A stretch of DNA of 64,000 nucleotides. Source: Botrytis cinerea B05.10 (lineage: Eukaryota > Ascomycota > Leotiomycetes > Helotiales > Sclerotiniaceae). The translations under genes were made by a program, and so were the position numbers. The stretch is from NCBI RefSeq assembly GCF_000143535.2, contig NC_037324.1, forward strand, positions 744,001-808,000, given 5' to 3'. This document shows, one piece after another, positions 1 to 12,685 of the stretch; position 1 is the stretch's first letter, and each line of letters begins with the position of its first letter. The notes beneath the pieces were generated by a model. The model worked only from the letters and a program-made list of their open reading frames with translations, was not told the origin of the DNA and ran no database searches.

Positions 1-458
1 AAATATGATGAGATATGATGGGTTTTGGAAAGGGTTTACACTTTGGTGGTTAAAATGGGAAAATAAGATGATATCAAGGAAAGGACGACAAGAGAGAAAA
101 ACGGGTAATTCCCGAGATGATGGAAGCAGCCTAGAGGTTCTTCATGTCAAGGAAATAGAGTTCAAGAAGGATAGAAGCCGCGCGGGGGAAGTTGGAGGGT
201 GTGAGTCTGCAGTAGTGGTTTCTGTGTGGAGTTAGATTTTGAGACGGGGAGAAGAGATAAGGGAGAAAATGGTTGTGGAGGGTATAGATCGGCGTAATAG
301 TTGGAAGAATACGAGGAAAAGAGGAGTCATCTGATGTTGACTCTTCGAGGTCCATGGATTCAAGAACATGGCCATGGTATTTTTAGAGGAGGAGATCAGA
401 AAGAACAAGTAAGAAAGGGAAATAGAGCACGTAAGGTGAGAGAGCATAGAAAAATGAC

Positions 459-1493
459 TTACACCAACAAATGAACAATTTTCAAAATCCCATTCAGTGG
501 CCCCCCCTTAGTCCCGGCAAACCCCTTGAAGTCCCCAAATATATCCTCGTGCCATTTCTTTTCCAGTTTCTTTGCCTCCTTCTCAAGTTTGTGCTCGTGT
601 TTCTTTTCCTTTCTTTTCGAGGCCCGATTTCCAAGAAAGTGTTTCACTCCTTTCACGGTCTTTACAAGACCAGTCCCGAGTAAAATGGGGATGAAGGATA
701 ATAGTCCGGTCTTGATAGGATGTGCTCGCATCCAGGAAAAGAGAGAGCGGATCCAGGAAGTGAAGCGCGAGGCGACGCGTCTTACGAAACCAGGACGAGG
801 TTTGGGTCGAGAGAGAGAGTAGGGAGAAAGGGGTCTTTTGAGCGGAGAGGAGATGCGACCGGGGATGGGAGAGGAACGGCGGCGGATGGGCTGAGGTTGG
901 GCTTGGGCATAGGGTTGGGAGGTTTGGGAGGGGGGGTTGTAGTAGGGGTTTGTGCTGGTTGTGGAGGGGAGGGTGTTGGGGATGGGAGAGCTGGAGCGGC
1001 GGGGAGGGGGGCCCGGACGACTTGGGTGAGAGGGGTCGTAGGTTTCGGGGTACGGGTGGGTTTGAGGAATTTGGGTGGGAGAAGAGGGGTCGGATGTTGT
1101 TTGCCAGTAGGTTTCTTGGGCGGGGCGATGGGCTACGTGGCTATTGTCATAACTGTAACTTTTTCCAATTGGTGGAGGGCCGCCGAAGGGAATGGGATTG
1201 GGCTGATTGTAAGATGGGTCTTGAGATGTGATGCCGAAGAAATCTTGGGGGTGTTTGTCGACGGGTTTGTTGGCACTCGGAGCTGGGTAACCGGACGCCC
1301 ATGCTTCTGTCGAGGCGGGAACGACCGTGGATGCGTTTGTGAAGGAGGAATAGATGGTGGATTTTTGATCGTTGTGATCGTTGCGGAACCCATATGGAGC
1401 TGGACCGTCGCTTCGTGCCCCTCCTAAGTTATGACCATCGTGATATCCGTGTTGGGGAGAACTCGTGGAGGGAGGTGTGGGGTATCGCTCCAT
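459..1493 (-). CDS. Proline/serine-rich protein with one hydrophobic segment
   Basis: Function not recognised. The frame is open further upstream without a stop to 1541, but the first ATG is at 1493 (residues MERYPTPP), giving about 344 aa. The first 220 residues are low-complexity and rich in Pro, Ser, Tyr and Gln, with three SSPIP or SSPL motifs near basic residues that look like kinase sites. A basic stretch (RRVASRF, SWIRSLFSWMRAHP) precedes one hydrophobic segment (LLSFIPILLGTGLV). A highly charged Lys/Glu helix (KRKEKKHEHKLEKEAKKLEKK) and a short Gly-rich tail follow. This suggests a membrane-attached protein with a disordered tail. The stop TAA overlaps a consensus donor (GTAAGT at 467-462), so the last codons may instead be spliced to an exon nearer position 130-400. 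Coding is judged real from length and composition; the 3' end is uncertain. Confidence 0.7.
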   Translation of the reverse strand: MERYPTPPSTSSPQHGYHDGHNLGGARSDGPAPYGFRNDHNDQKSTIYSSFTNASTVVPASTEAWASGYPAPSANKPVDKHPQDFFGITSQDPSYNQPNPIPFGGPPPIGKSYSYDNSHVAHRPAQETYWQTTSDPSSPTQIPQTHPYPETYDPSHPSRPGPPPRRSSSPIPNTLPSTTSTNPYYNPPSQTSQPYAQAQPQPIRRRSSPIPGRISSPLKRPLSPYSLSRPKPRPGFVRRVASRFTSWIRSLFSWMRAHPIKTGLLSFIPILLGTGLVKTVKGVKHFLGNRASKRKEKKHEHKLEKEAKKLEKKWHEDIFGDFKGFAGTKGGPLNGILKIVHLLV

Positions 1494-2217
1494 TTCTGCG
1501 GAGTCTGTATCGGGATCCTTATCCTCAATTGACCAATTCAATCAATTGGCATTCGGATGGTCAAGATCTGATCGGTGCAGATGTGTTATGCGTGTGTATG
1601 TATGTCTGTCTCGAACAAGTATAGGATGGGTCTTGATGGAGAGATGGACCCAGACTATTCAAATATGAAGCGTGTGAGAGGTGAGGAAAAAGAGGAGGTG
1701 AGGTGTGAAAAAGAAGTTGACGAATTCGTGGTTTGAGGTGGTTGGACGGGGCGGTGAAGAAGCTGATTATAAGAGTGGGGATGTCTGTTGATAGTGATTG
1801 GCTGAGTGTGACAGGTGAGATAAGATGGTGGTGAGTGTACTTGAGGATTTAGTATTCTCATCTTTTTGGGCAAAGAAAAAGACGACGACGACGACGACGA
1901 CGACGACGACAACGACAACGACATCAAGTGGTGAAAGTGTTGTCATTGTCAATTTCAATGTGGAGGTTGCTCTTGGGGAATTAAAATTGCTTGGGAAGAA
2001 AAGGATGACTTCCTGCCATCATTTCAAGCATCGCTTGTCGCTTGTTATCATGTCACTCTTTGCTATAATCCTAGCTGCTGTCACTTTACAAAGGTTTCGG
2101 TCAAATCTGTCCGAATATTTCAAACGAAAGGAGATAATATATATATATATAAGAGGCCACAAATAACAGTCCAACGTAGAAGCACTGAAAAGTAGTCGAA
2201 TTATCTTTGCCATAAGT
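1494..2217. other. Intergenic, promoter side of the proline-rich gene
   Basis: No convincing coding region. It holds the upstream region of the minus-strand proline-rich gene and a GAC microsatellite at 1881-1922. Open frames across the microsatellite translate to homopolymers and are not genes. Confidence 0.6.
1881..1922. repeat. (GAC)n microsatellite
   Basis: About ten perfect GAC triplets followed by two interrupted units containing AAC. It lies about 390 bp upstream of the ATG of the minus-strand gene. Confidence 0.95.
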
Positions 2218-3162
2218 ATGAGGGACACCAAGACAGAAATCATCGGCACAGCGAAACAAATTGGCGATCTAGTCGATTAGCTTATCTCCCGCCATGCGAC
2301 ACCAGATTTGTACGAGCCAATCATGTAAATTGATCTCGAAGGCGTGAACCTCTGCCGTGAGGGCTCACTATTCATCCTCACCCTTCTGATTGATATAGGA
2401 ATTCCGAGCATGCGCGTCTGTCTTATAGATGTACATTTGCTAGGTTCACAAGCGTTCAATACCACTGGCATCAAAAGGAAGACGCTAAAAGATATCCTCC
2501 AAGACGAATAAATCCCAAAGGTCTTCTTCGATGTTCGCACTGATTCGGATGCCTTGTATGCACATTTTGGCGTGGCGCTACAAGGGGTAGAGGATGTTCA
2601 ACTTATGGAGAGTGCTACGAGAGCAACTACGAGCTCTAGGAAGTATCTGAATGGCCTAGCCAAATGTATCGAGCAAAGCGGGTTGGATAGCCGCGATCTA
2701 ACTAGCTGGAAGCTGGCAAAAGAGAAAGGAGAGCGATTGTTTAAGGTTCAATTTGGCGGCTCCTACGAGGTATTCGAACAACGCCCAATTCGGAACCACA
2801 TCATCTCCTATTGCGTTGGGGATGTCCAGCACCTTCCTAAACTGCGGAGTAGATACTATTCGAGAACTAGCAGGTGGCGAGATTTGGTTAGCAGGGAATC
2901 CAAGAAGCGTGTCGAAGAATCTCAGAGGCCGGAGTACCAACCTCACGGCCCAGAGAGGACTTTGGCTCCGTGGAGCGAAGACCAGAATAAATCTTTGGAT
3001 GCGTGGAATTACGTCCCGCCTACTACAGACATTTTCGATGACGACTATGGTCGGAATGACGAGGAGGAATATGAGGAGGAATGTGAGTTTGATGATGACG
3101 GGCCCACCAGCGATAGTGATATCATCAATGATTGCGGCCACCACTTGTACTATTCCGACTGA
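2218..3162 (+). pseudogene. Decayed EXD1-like 3'-5' exonuclease (RNase H fold)
   Basis: One reading frame from the ATG at 2218 reads as a fungal 3'-5' exonuclease-domain protein. It has the exo I motif DLEGVNL (2332), then LIDVHLLG, LKDILQDE, FFDVRTDSDALYAHFGVALQGVED, GGSYEVFEQRPI, and the exo III-type motif SYCVGDVQHLPKL. An acidic tail (NDEEEYEEECEFDDD) ends it. The frame is broken by TAG at 2278, TAA at 2326 (just before DLEG, where this family usually has a hydrophobic or aromatic residue) and TAA at 2509. After 2509 it is open for 217 codons, but the only in-frame start near the left edge is TTG at 2554. The acidic residues expected of a DEDD nuclease are largely still recognisable. I call it a pseudogene. 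A shortened product from the 3' half would lack the first catalytic motif. The family is assigned from motif memory, not a search. Confidence 0.75.
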
Positions 3163-6100
3163 GATTTGTCGGCTGGTGACTATAAACAGACATTTGGGTC
3201 TTGTGTTGTCAGACCGTTGTGTTGATGGAGCATGTAACGAGACTCTCTGCATGTACTCTTACAAATGGAGCTGTTTACGATATCACAGAGCCCAAACATA
3301 AGAAGATAACCTGACAACTCAACTTCTTGCAGAATATCTTCATTCCAGTGTATATTCCCATTTAACCACCATTTTTCAACAATGATGTCATTTTGAAAGC
3401 ATGAATATGATCGTGACAATCTCTCAGATATAGATTTCTCATATTATGAAACTCTAAAGGTAAGTAGACGGTTCGAGAGAAAAGCGTGCGACACAGGTAA
3501 ATTCCGGGGAATGTAGAACACTAGCCAAGAGACGTAGTAATCGGGGGATATCGGCTATTCCTTGACCCCGTGCACACTTCTATGTCAATCTAGCGCTGCT
3601 TCCCTACATCGATAACCTCACACAAAACTTACTTCCAATCTCATATTACAGTTGAACTTCAGTTCCCTTTTAGCCCTAATCTAACACCCTTACACTCTCT
3701 CTTCCGGCTTGAACTGACCTTTAGATTTGCGCTCACCAGCGTTTACTCAGTGTCCCCCAACTCTCCAACTCCAACTCCAACTCCAAACACAAAACTATAT
3801 TCCCTTATCCTCGATACATGTTTAGGCGAACTCAGCATCACTGATGCCATTTAAATCTATCCTAAATCACTTGAACATATCAACGCCCCGATTCAAACCG
3901 ATCCGTGTTTCGATTCCTCGCAGGTAAGCCTCTGCTTGTACTTTTGTCTATAGAGCTGTCAAATCAACCGTTCTCTCAGTGCCTGGACCTAAATCGTAGC
4001 GGGCAAACAAACGGAGACTATTTCTTCCATGTGAAGTTTAACAAGCGACATTTCTGCTTCCAGCGGCTGCGCTTGCAAATGAGTAGCTAAGATCCTTACT
4101 GTGGTCCAATTTCCTGATTCTAGCACTTGCATCCCAGGAAGATTCAGTGAGGGATGGATTTATTATTTCAATAAAATTAAGCAGGTGCATACATATACAC
4201 CGAATTGTTTTTGCTGTGGAGTAATCACAATGGCTAGTTGATAATGAAATAATGTTCACCGATGTAGTCTTTATGTTATAGAACTTCTGCTTCAGCGAAG
4301 TCATAGGCTAGTCTTGAGACGAGGCGGTCTACGTAGGGCTACTCCATGTCTCTGCTTGGCACAAGCGCATGGTCAGCCTACTATCATAGAAGCCTTCTAT
4401 GGTGTTCCATGATCGCTTCCGTGAACTAACAGAAACAGAGGCAGTGAAATGGCGTTCCTCAAGAGATTGTGACTTTCGACGAGTATGAGAAGGAGGTTAC
4501 TACAAGGGGTGAAGTGGAGAAGTATTAGTGAAATGATTGAAAGTTAGGGCTGAAGAGCAGTGAAGCTTATTCCAATTATACTAAGACGTATCTAGAATGG
4601 GTAGCTATATTTCATACTCGGCGCGGGAAACCCAGTGACTTATAATTGTGAGTCTATCTCTTTCTTGCGTAATCCCATGCAATTTTCATGACGCTATTCC
4701 ATTCTTCCTGCTAACGAGATCGTAGATTATGACTTCGCTGGACACTTTCCGGGATTGGATAACATATCAGCTTTGATTGAAGATTTAAGATAGATTGGAA
4801 GTTATTGGATTTATTAATGAGGATGTTTGTTGAATGTTGACTTGTCAAAAAGGTAAAGTATCACTAGTTAGCATTCACAGATATTTCACGTGGAAGAATC
4901 TCAGAACCCTTGATACTGTGATGTTTTCTCGGTAACATTTTTCCTTTTCAATAATCCTGAGAAGAAGAAAAGCTCGAGAATACTTATATCGAGTCTTTTA
5001 TTCAAGTTGATACGAATTGAAATGTTAAACCTCTTCGTGTTATAAATAAAATTATGAAAGAGACAAAAAGCACCACGAACAAAGAACAAATCCACACCGA
5101 GGAGCCTCTGAACCCCCCATCGAATAGTAATCTCAACCCCCCTCACCACTGCTCAGCCCCTCAGCCCCAATCAACCCCAAGAGCAAGCCGTAATCAACAC
5201 AAGTGTCACGGCCCACAATATACGATGTGCAACAAAGACACATCTCTGCTCCCTTCCATCCCTTTTCGATCAAGAAGTGGAGAGAAGCGGAGTTTTTGTG
5301 GAAACAGGAGGGGGCGCGTGGTGGTATCAGAAGGCGTGGGACATGATAATTGAGGGGAAGATCAAGGGCAGTGCGGGAAGCAAAAGCATTGATTTTGGTG
5401 TTATATTGGGGATCAGTCTTCCGGTCTGGGTTGGGATCGCGATGGGTGTGGGGTTGTGGGGTAGATTGGGGTGAGACTGGTGGTCTAGATGCGGCTAGGG
5501 AGCGGGCAAAGTTTTGGAGTCGTATTTTGGGTGGAGGAAAGGTAGGTTTCTTGGATTGGGTGGGGAAAAGGGAATTAGATTGAGGAAGGATGCAGACTCA
5601 ACCGAAATTTGCAGGTTTCTTGCGAAATCTCCTGCACAATACCTTCCCTCTCCTTGCGCAACCTTTCTCCACCTAGGCACATTGCCAACTTCCTCTCCTG
5701 GAAAGGGAGACCTATCGATGCCCCACCCCGTCAGCACTTATACCAGCTCGACATCTGATACATGATGCCAAGAATGCGGCGTCCAATTGTACGATACTTG
5801 TTTCCTCCGAAATCTTTTCTTCGAACAAGATGGCTCAGTCGTGGCCATCGGATAGAAGACTCCGATAATCATTCCGAGTGCTCCTTCGGTTGAATCTTGG
5901 CCAGCGATGTAACTAGAGATTTTTACGGGATGATACGCGTGCGAGATTCGTTCGCTCGGAGGATGGTAGGTAGGTAGGTTCTGAAATACTTGAGGCAAGG
6001 GGGAGTTGTTTGTCGTATGTTTCACGAGATCCTAGAAAAAAAAGGGGGCTGCTAATTATACATTTCCCTCTCACTTCTCCAAAAATGTACATCGCAATAT

Positions 6101-7848
6101 CCTTATTCCCATAGTCTACGCCCTACCGGTTAACACGCACGATTAGCACGATTACTGTCAATTGATCCGTAGCCTGGTCTAACTAGTTGGGAGGAATGAT
6201 CGACAAGCCCGGCGATCTAGGTTGGTTGATTGGGTTAAGTTTGATTTCACTACATCAGAAACTACTAACGCCCAAAAGACAGTTTAAATTCATCACCAGT
6301 GTACTTAACATAACGATATTACCGGGTAACTAGTTCTTACGAATGCCCAATTCAGCCCAAAAATCGATCTAAACCGCGTTTTCATTCCCCGGTCTTCAGT
6401 TCCCTTAACATGAGCCTCAGCTTAAAATGACTATTCTACATCGTGGGTAAGCGAAGCTTGTTTGCCAAGTTATAATAGGCATCTACCAATCTAGATGTCG
6501 AGGGGTTTTGGGTCTGACAGATCAGGAAGACCCGCGACCTTTAAGATTGGGTATCTACCTACATACATGAGCATCTTTAACGGGTAATGAGCCCTTTCCA
6601 GAGCACGTGCCTCCAGAAAGAAATGGTATTCACCTCAATAGAAAGTTCTTTTAGGTGATTCCAAAGATGTCATAGCAGCTAAAGAGAAACATCTGATGTA
6701 GAATTGACACTTTTGGTACACTTGGTAATATTGTCAACAAACTCACAAAGTGGATTTCTACGCTAAGATATTGTCTCCAGCTGGCATTCGATTAGCCTAT
6801 CATAATTCCATCAACTTATCAGCGCCGCCTGGAAACTAATCCTCTATACTTCTCTCGTAAATGACCTATGCTCCTCACATCTGCACCTCATCACTAGTGT
6901 TTACTTCGCCCAGTGAAGTCTATGCAATACCTGATGACGGCCACATTACAGCACACAACGTCACCCCATTCACATTGCACCGAGATGCACAAGTATGTAA
7001 TAAATGCAATGAATAGTATTCACTAGCCTAATAATCATGTCTTTTCTCCAAGTCCTCTTTAAAGAAGTTCCTCGAGTCTAAAATACACACAAATGAAGCT
7101 CCGCCACAATCATTTCATTCCGGGACGTCAAGGGTATAGCTCGCAAATGTCTTCAAATTTAATCAAAGACGAAGCAAAATCCAGGCCGAGGTGAGCCAGG
7201 GTCGCATGAAAATCCACCCATCCATTCATTCATTCCATAATAATCGTCCATTTCCCTCCCCCATCCACATCCATATCAGATATTGTTCAGGAAAAAGAAA
7301 AGAAAAGTCCCATGAAATCCTCAGATGGTATCATATCATAAGATCAGAACAGCCATTAGAGAATCCTTTTCAGCGACCCAAGCCAACCAATAGCTCCCCC
7401 CACCAACCAAAGTATGAAATTTTCATAACCAGATAGTGTTTCGTATGTCGCTCATGCGCCTGAAAATGTAGGTAGTAGAAAACATACGCAGAAACGCGAT
7501 TTTGTTCGCTGGTATTGGCACAAAAAATAAGTTGAAAGAAAGTCAAGAAAAAGAAAATTTTGAAAATGTCATGTGAACATAAAGCCGGAAGATCCGCAGA
7601 ATAAGAATCGATGGATAGCAAGGCTGAGAACATTCCAGTATCTCGAGAGCCAATGCTATTTGCGAACAGGCCGTAACAGTGTTCAGTATCTGGTGCAGTA
7701 ATAAGCATAATAAAGAACTAGAAATTTCTTGAAGAGATTTGGCGTAGCTACTGGGAATTCGGAAAGAATCCTCTGCAGACTGGCCACCCCTCAAAACAGG
7801 ATATCCGGAGTGTGTATAATATGATTATTCGTAATACTGCGGACGCTC
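3163..7848. other. 4.7-kb gene-poor interval
   Basis: No open frame has convincing protein character or a recognised domain. The first 700 bases contain CT-rich leader-like DNA (about 3,560-3,910) with no following coding region. On the minus strand, 6025 to about 5590 can be read as one frame interrupted by a single TAA (5738-5740). Its composition is moderately protein-like, but I do not recognise a family. The right edge should hold the 3' UTR of the EDC4-like gene. Confidence 0.5.
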
Positions 7849-10800
7849 TTATTGGGAAAAGCCGGCCATATGGCGAGAGGATGGTCGCTCACGATAGAGC
7901 TCCAAAATACGATTGGCAGTGGAAACCATCTGAGAAAGTTGCTTGAGAAGGGGATCGGCAGGGGCAACATTGGTGATACGCATAAAGAGATGTTCGAGGC
8001 GTTGAATATAAATGTTCATGATCTTGGGGACCAGATCGGCGACTTGATCATCCTGCAAATAATATTAGTATACAATAAATACCAAACGAGTACGTGAAAC
8101 TTACAAGATATCCACTGACCATCTTGATCTGGAAGGAGTTCAAGATGGTTTCGGTCCAGGCAAGACGTTGGTTCATAAGATCATCAGTCAACTCAATGGT
8201 GATGATAGCACCAAGACTGAGGAGCAAAAGTGGGCTGAGTTCAGTGATGAACTTTGGAGAGAATCTACAAAAGTATCTTGCAAAGAACTCTTGCTCTCTA
8301 CCAGTTTGCAACCAACGGACAACAGCATCTTCAAATCTTCCCTCTTGCATAGGGGCTTGGATGTGCTTGAACATCTCCTCATACTCAAGCTCCTGTGGCG
8401 ACTTCTCTTCGACAACAGGAGGAGCTGCGAGTGCTGAGGAAACAGAAGGTCTGCTAGAGTTGTGACCTATTCCAGGGCTAGCACGGTGAGATGAACCCTG
8501 TCTATCTCTCTGCTGAACACGCAAAAATTGAGCTTGGAAGTCAGACTGTGCAGCAGCCATAGATGAAATGGTCTCAGTCAAGCCGTGGACAAGTTGAGTC
8601 AGTTGTTCGATCTTAAGACTGTCGGCATGTCGTTGACGTTCAATGTTACCGATCTGTTCTTGTGCTTGGCGATGAACATCAGCTGCGACACGCTGAGAAG
8701 TGTTGACTGCCAATTGGGTAAAAGCGGGGGTGATGCTGTTGTTCAAGAGTGTAGCAAATTGCTCTTCGAATGGGAAAGAAACACTCTTTGCCAAGGTTTC
8801 TGACATCAGCTTTAAAAGTTGAGGTTGTTGCATAACTTTGTTGACAGCATCTGGAAGGACCTTTTGCAATTCTCTTGGTAAGCTTTGATTCAAGTGAGTG
8901 ACAATAGCTGGAGCAACTCGTTGATCGACGGTCTTCAACGTGATGTTTTCGATGGAAGGAACAATAGAGTTTTCCAAAGCTCCGTTGACAATGCGCTTCA
9001 ATGATTCTTCCATATTATCAGTAAGGGTGCTAGACACAAGGCGAAGAACAGCATCCTGCTTGGCATCAGCGACGGCAGTTTGAGTGCGTCTGTCATCCTT
9101 GATTCTTTGATCCAAAGTGTTGAAAGAATCATTGAGTAATTTTTTCACTTCTCCAGAAACGCGACCTTCAATCTCCTTGAGAACTTCTTCCGTCAAGCCA
9201 GGTGCTGATAAGCTTGCAGAGCTACCAACATCTGGAATAGTATTCATACTTGCGCGAGAAGTAGTGTTGTTTCTTGACGATAAATTATTATCTGTTGCGA
9301 TGTTTTTGGTTTGAGAAGAATTCGATAAAGATTCGGAGTTTGAGTTGGCCTTTCGTCGCTTCTTCTTTTCGGGTTTATTGTCAGTCCCGCTAGCGCCGGC
9401 TAAACTGCCGTTGGCAAGTGCGACCGGAGCTTCCTTCTTCTCAGCCTTCTCTTCAGCCTTGGGAACTGAAGAAGATGGCTCGACTTGTGCAGCCTTCTTT
9501 GTTTCCTTAGGAGAGCTATCCTTGGTAGCTGGACGTTGAATAATCCTAGTAGGGGTAGGGACTGGCGCAGGTGAAGGCTCTGGTGCTGGTTCACCTGACT
9601 CAGATGCAATTGGCACGGTGCTGATTTCCTTCAATGTATCGATAGTAACCGCTCCAACTCTATCAGCCACAACTGCAGAAATGCATTTATTATTGACGTC
9701 CCAACCTAGATCGGCTTGCTTGATGGTGAGGCACGTTACACCCTTCGAGTGCATGGCATACAACTCAAACAAAGTAATTGGTTCTCCACGGGCAGGTGGG
9801 GAAGCAGGATTCTGTAAGATGTCCAAGCTTCTAAGGTTACCTTTGCTGGCGAATGAATATTCCCTCATGCCGCTAACAACAGCAGTAGAATCTGGCTTAG
9901 AAACACTGGAGTCGTTGGCTGCAAGCTTCTCAACGTATTCAGCTTGGGTGACAGTGCGTGGGAGGTTGTATTTAGGAGCAGAAAGGTGGAGGAAATAGAT
10001 AGAATTTCGGGTAGGATGTCCAACCACAATAACACCAGTTGCAGGGTGGTACAAGACGCTACAAACAGCATCCGATTCTTTGCTGTGAGGCAAGTGGATT
10101 TCCTGAACAGGCTTACCCAAAGCAAGATCCCACAATTGTAAAGTATGATTTTGCTTCATACCAACAATCATGTAGCGCAATGGACCACCCTTTTGATAAG
10201 GGCGAAGCTTATCAACAAACAAGACCGAGGTAGGCCATGACTTTTCGGTTGCAGGAGTTGTGATGAGAGTCGTAAGTGGCTCTTTGATCTCGACGGGGGG
10301 AGCCTTTTGATGAAGCTCATCTTCTGGGATCTGAGTAAGAGGGCGAACATCCCAGAACTTGACTCGTCCAGCCTTGTCAAGTGAAACAATAGTTGTATCA
10401 TCCTCACTAAATGTGAAGTCTTTGCCTGCCTTGCCGGTGTTGACCTTGAGAGATCGGTGGGCGAGGTAGCGATCCGTATCAACGATGCGCTCTTTTCCAT
10501 TTTTCAGGAAGGAGTTCTTCATGATAACAGATGGATAGATGATTTGAATCGACTTTCCGCGTCCGACGGCGAAAAATTCGGGATGATTTGAGCTCTTTCT
10601 AGCTCTGGTCTTGAGTACACCGCCAGCTGACTCATTGTCCGGAGTTTGAATAGGAGGAAGAGCAAAACCATGCATTTCAGGATGGTTTTCCTCGATAAAG
10701 TCTCCTTCGCCGTCTTTAACAATAGCCCAGTAAACAGTGCCACTAATACCAGTACCAATAATGGTTTCCTTGAGATCCGCTGGAGCACTAGATGTCGAAA

Positions 10801-12685
10801 CATTAAAGATACGATCGTGTGTCTCAGTGAAAAGTCGAGAATCCTTGCCATCAGCCTGTCTAATGATACGTATGCCTCCATTCTTTGACATGCCATAAAC
10901 AATGAAGTTTGAAGAGGCAGTGACTAGAGTGCGATCGATTTGATCAAACTCTTTCTTAAGACGAGCAATATCCATAATGATTTCGTCACGGAAACTAGGA
11001 CGTCCTTCTTCACTATTTTTGATGGTGATCGAAGTCCATGGTTTCATAGGGAAGTTGAATACCTTGACAACAGTTTCATCATAATTGGGTGGAGCATCCT
11101 CGGCAGCATCTGCACTCTCCCAGCTGTCTGCAATGTGGCCATTCGCAGCATCGTCAATGATTTCTTTGACTTCATTAGCAATCGGAGTAGGCAAATCATC
11201 GAGAACAGTTTCGTCCTGATCAAGCACCTTCTTGATAGCTGTAGCAGCGACCTGTGCACGATCCTCGAACTGTGTCTCGGTTTCAGCAGCAAGCATGCTC
11301 CGCAAGTCCTTCTCAATTTCAGAAGTAGTTGCCTCCTTTTCGGCACGAGCTAAAGCTTCTTGGACTTGGTTGTCAACTACATCACCTACTTCCTCAAGAG
11401 CATGGCTAACAGTTTCCTTGCCTTTGCCATTGGAAGCTGAAGCTGGGCTTGGGGCACCAATGCCAATCAAAGCCTCCAATTGAGTACGCCCATCAGGGAG
11501 TGGTGTAGGTGGCCCAGAGGATACAGCAGGGGATCCCAGCTTACGCTTAGAGAAAACCTGGCCAGGGCTGTCATTGCTGCTTCTCTCGTCCATCTTACGC
11601 TTATTGTCAGATGAATCTTGTCGCTTCAAGATCTGGAAAGCGGGTGCAGGAACATTTGAACTTGATGAACCACCCATGGTTGCCTTTGGGGTGCGATTGC
11701 GTGGAGAAGAGGCTGCCAATTCCTCGAAAGGATTAACATAGGTGAACAATCCTTGGTTGTTTCTTGGCTGAGGAGTGATATTTTCCTTGCTGAGAGGTCT
11801 ATCAATCCTGCCCTCGAAAGCAGCAGATCCCATCATACTCATGTCCATGTCAATCTTCGTATCTTCCAAAGTTTGTGCCAAGTCACCAACGTCGTCCAAA
11901 GAGCTATTTGCTTTGCTTTGTGGTGACAATACCTTCTCAGTATTCAAATGTGGCGATTCATTGCCGGTTTGAGGTGGCTTTGGTTGATTGAGAAGACGAA
12001 GAAGATAAGCCTGTGTATCGGCAGGTGGAGAAGTCGCAGCCGCAAAGCTGGAGCCCGACTGTTGTTGGGAAGCATTGGCAAATTGCGGGCTTGTTTGGGT
12101 CATTTGCGGGGTAGAAACTGGCTTTTGTTGTGCACCTCCCATGAGTGCAGCGAGAAGATCTTGACCACCACGATTACCAGCGCTAACTTGACCAAGAACA
12201 TCGGAGTTTCCACCAAAGCTCATGGACGACTCGCGAGATGGAGGAAGTGGTGTGCCGATCGGTGCTGCTTGATTATTTGACTTGCTAGCAGAGGGTTGAC
12301 TGAACTTCAGCAGATTAAGTAAACTTGAAGTACGATTGTCGTTGGTTGAAGTACCAACTGGGTTGGCAAAGCGAGGCTCTCCATGTGGGGTCTCAACTGA
12401 ACTCATGATAGAAGAACTATGATGAGGTTGTTGGCCATGCACAGGAGGGGTGGGAAGTGGCGAGGAAACAGATGGTTGTTGATAATGAGGAGGCAACTGT
12501 TGATTTTGACCAAAGAAGCCGCTGTTGTTGTTATTGTTGTAATAATTATAACTTGGCTCTAGATGAACAGGAGCAGCCTGCTGCTGCGGTTGCTGCGATT
12601 GATTTTGCTGTTGTCGAAGCTGAGCAAATAGGGAATCCAAACCACGGCCATCATTACCACCAGAACCTGTCGGATATCCAGACAT
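7849..12685 (-). CDS. EDC4/Ge-1-like mRNA-decapping scaffold (Pdc1 type)
   Basis: Coding is complement(join(7849..8052, 8105..12685)), 1,594 aa. The 52-nt intron has a GTAAGT donor, a TACTAAT-type branch site and a GCAG acceptor. Splicing joins KMVSGYL to DDQVADLVPK in phase. The order is: a Gln/Asn-rich disordered N terminus (1 to about 110), a long low-complexity region, a WD40-type beta-propeller (about 540-1010, starting at FNFPMKPWTSI), a basic Lys/Arg patch (KPEKKKRRK, about 1108), a coiled region (about 1160-1400), and the conserved Ge-1 C-terminal helical domain (about 1428-1594, EYEEMFKHIQAPMQEGRFEDAV). That layout matches EDC4 in animals and Pdc1 in fission yeast. These act in cytoplasmic P-bodies, linking the decapping enzyme Dcp2 to the mRNA degradation machinery. 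The ATG at 12685 follows the normal family start. It is divergent from the gene at 13,591, with a shared 0.9-kb upstream region. Confidence 0.9.
8053..8104 (-). other. Intron of the EDC4-like gene
   Basis: It is 52 nt, GTAAGT to GCAG, with an ACTAAT branch-like site about 10 nt before the acceptor. Reading through it gives a non-conserved hydrophobic tail and a premature stop, whereas splicing restores the conserved C terminus. Confidence 0.9.

Noticed and set aside
720..1427. 235-codon plus-strand frame
   Set aside because: It is the antisense shadow of the proline-rich gene; Gly/Arg/Val-rich composition mirrors its Pro/Ser codons.
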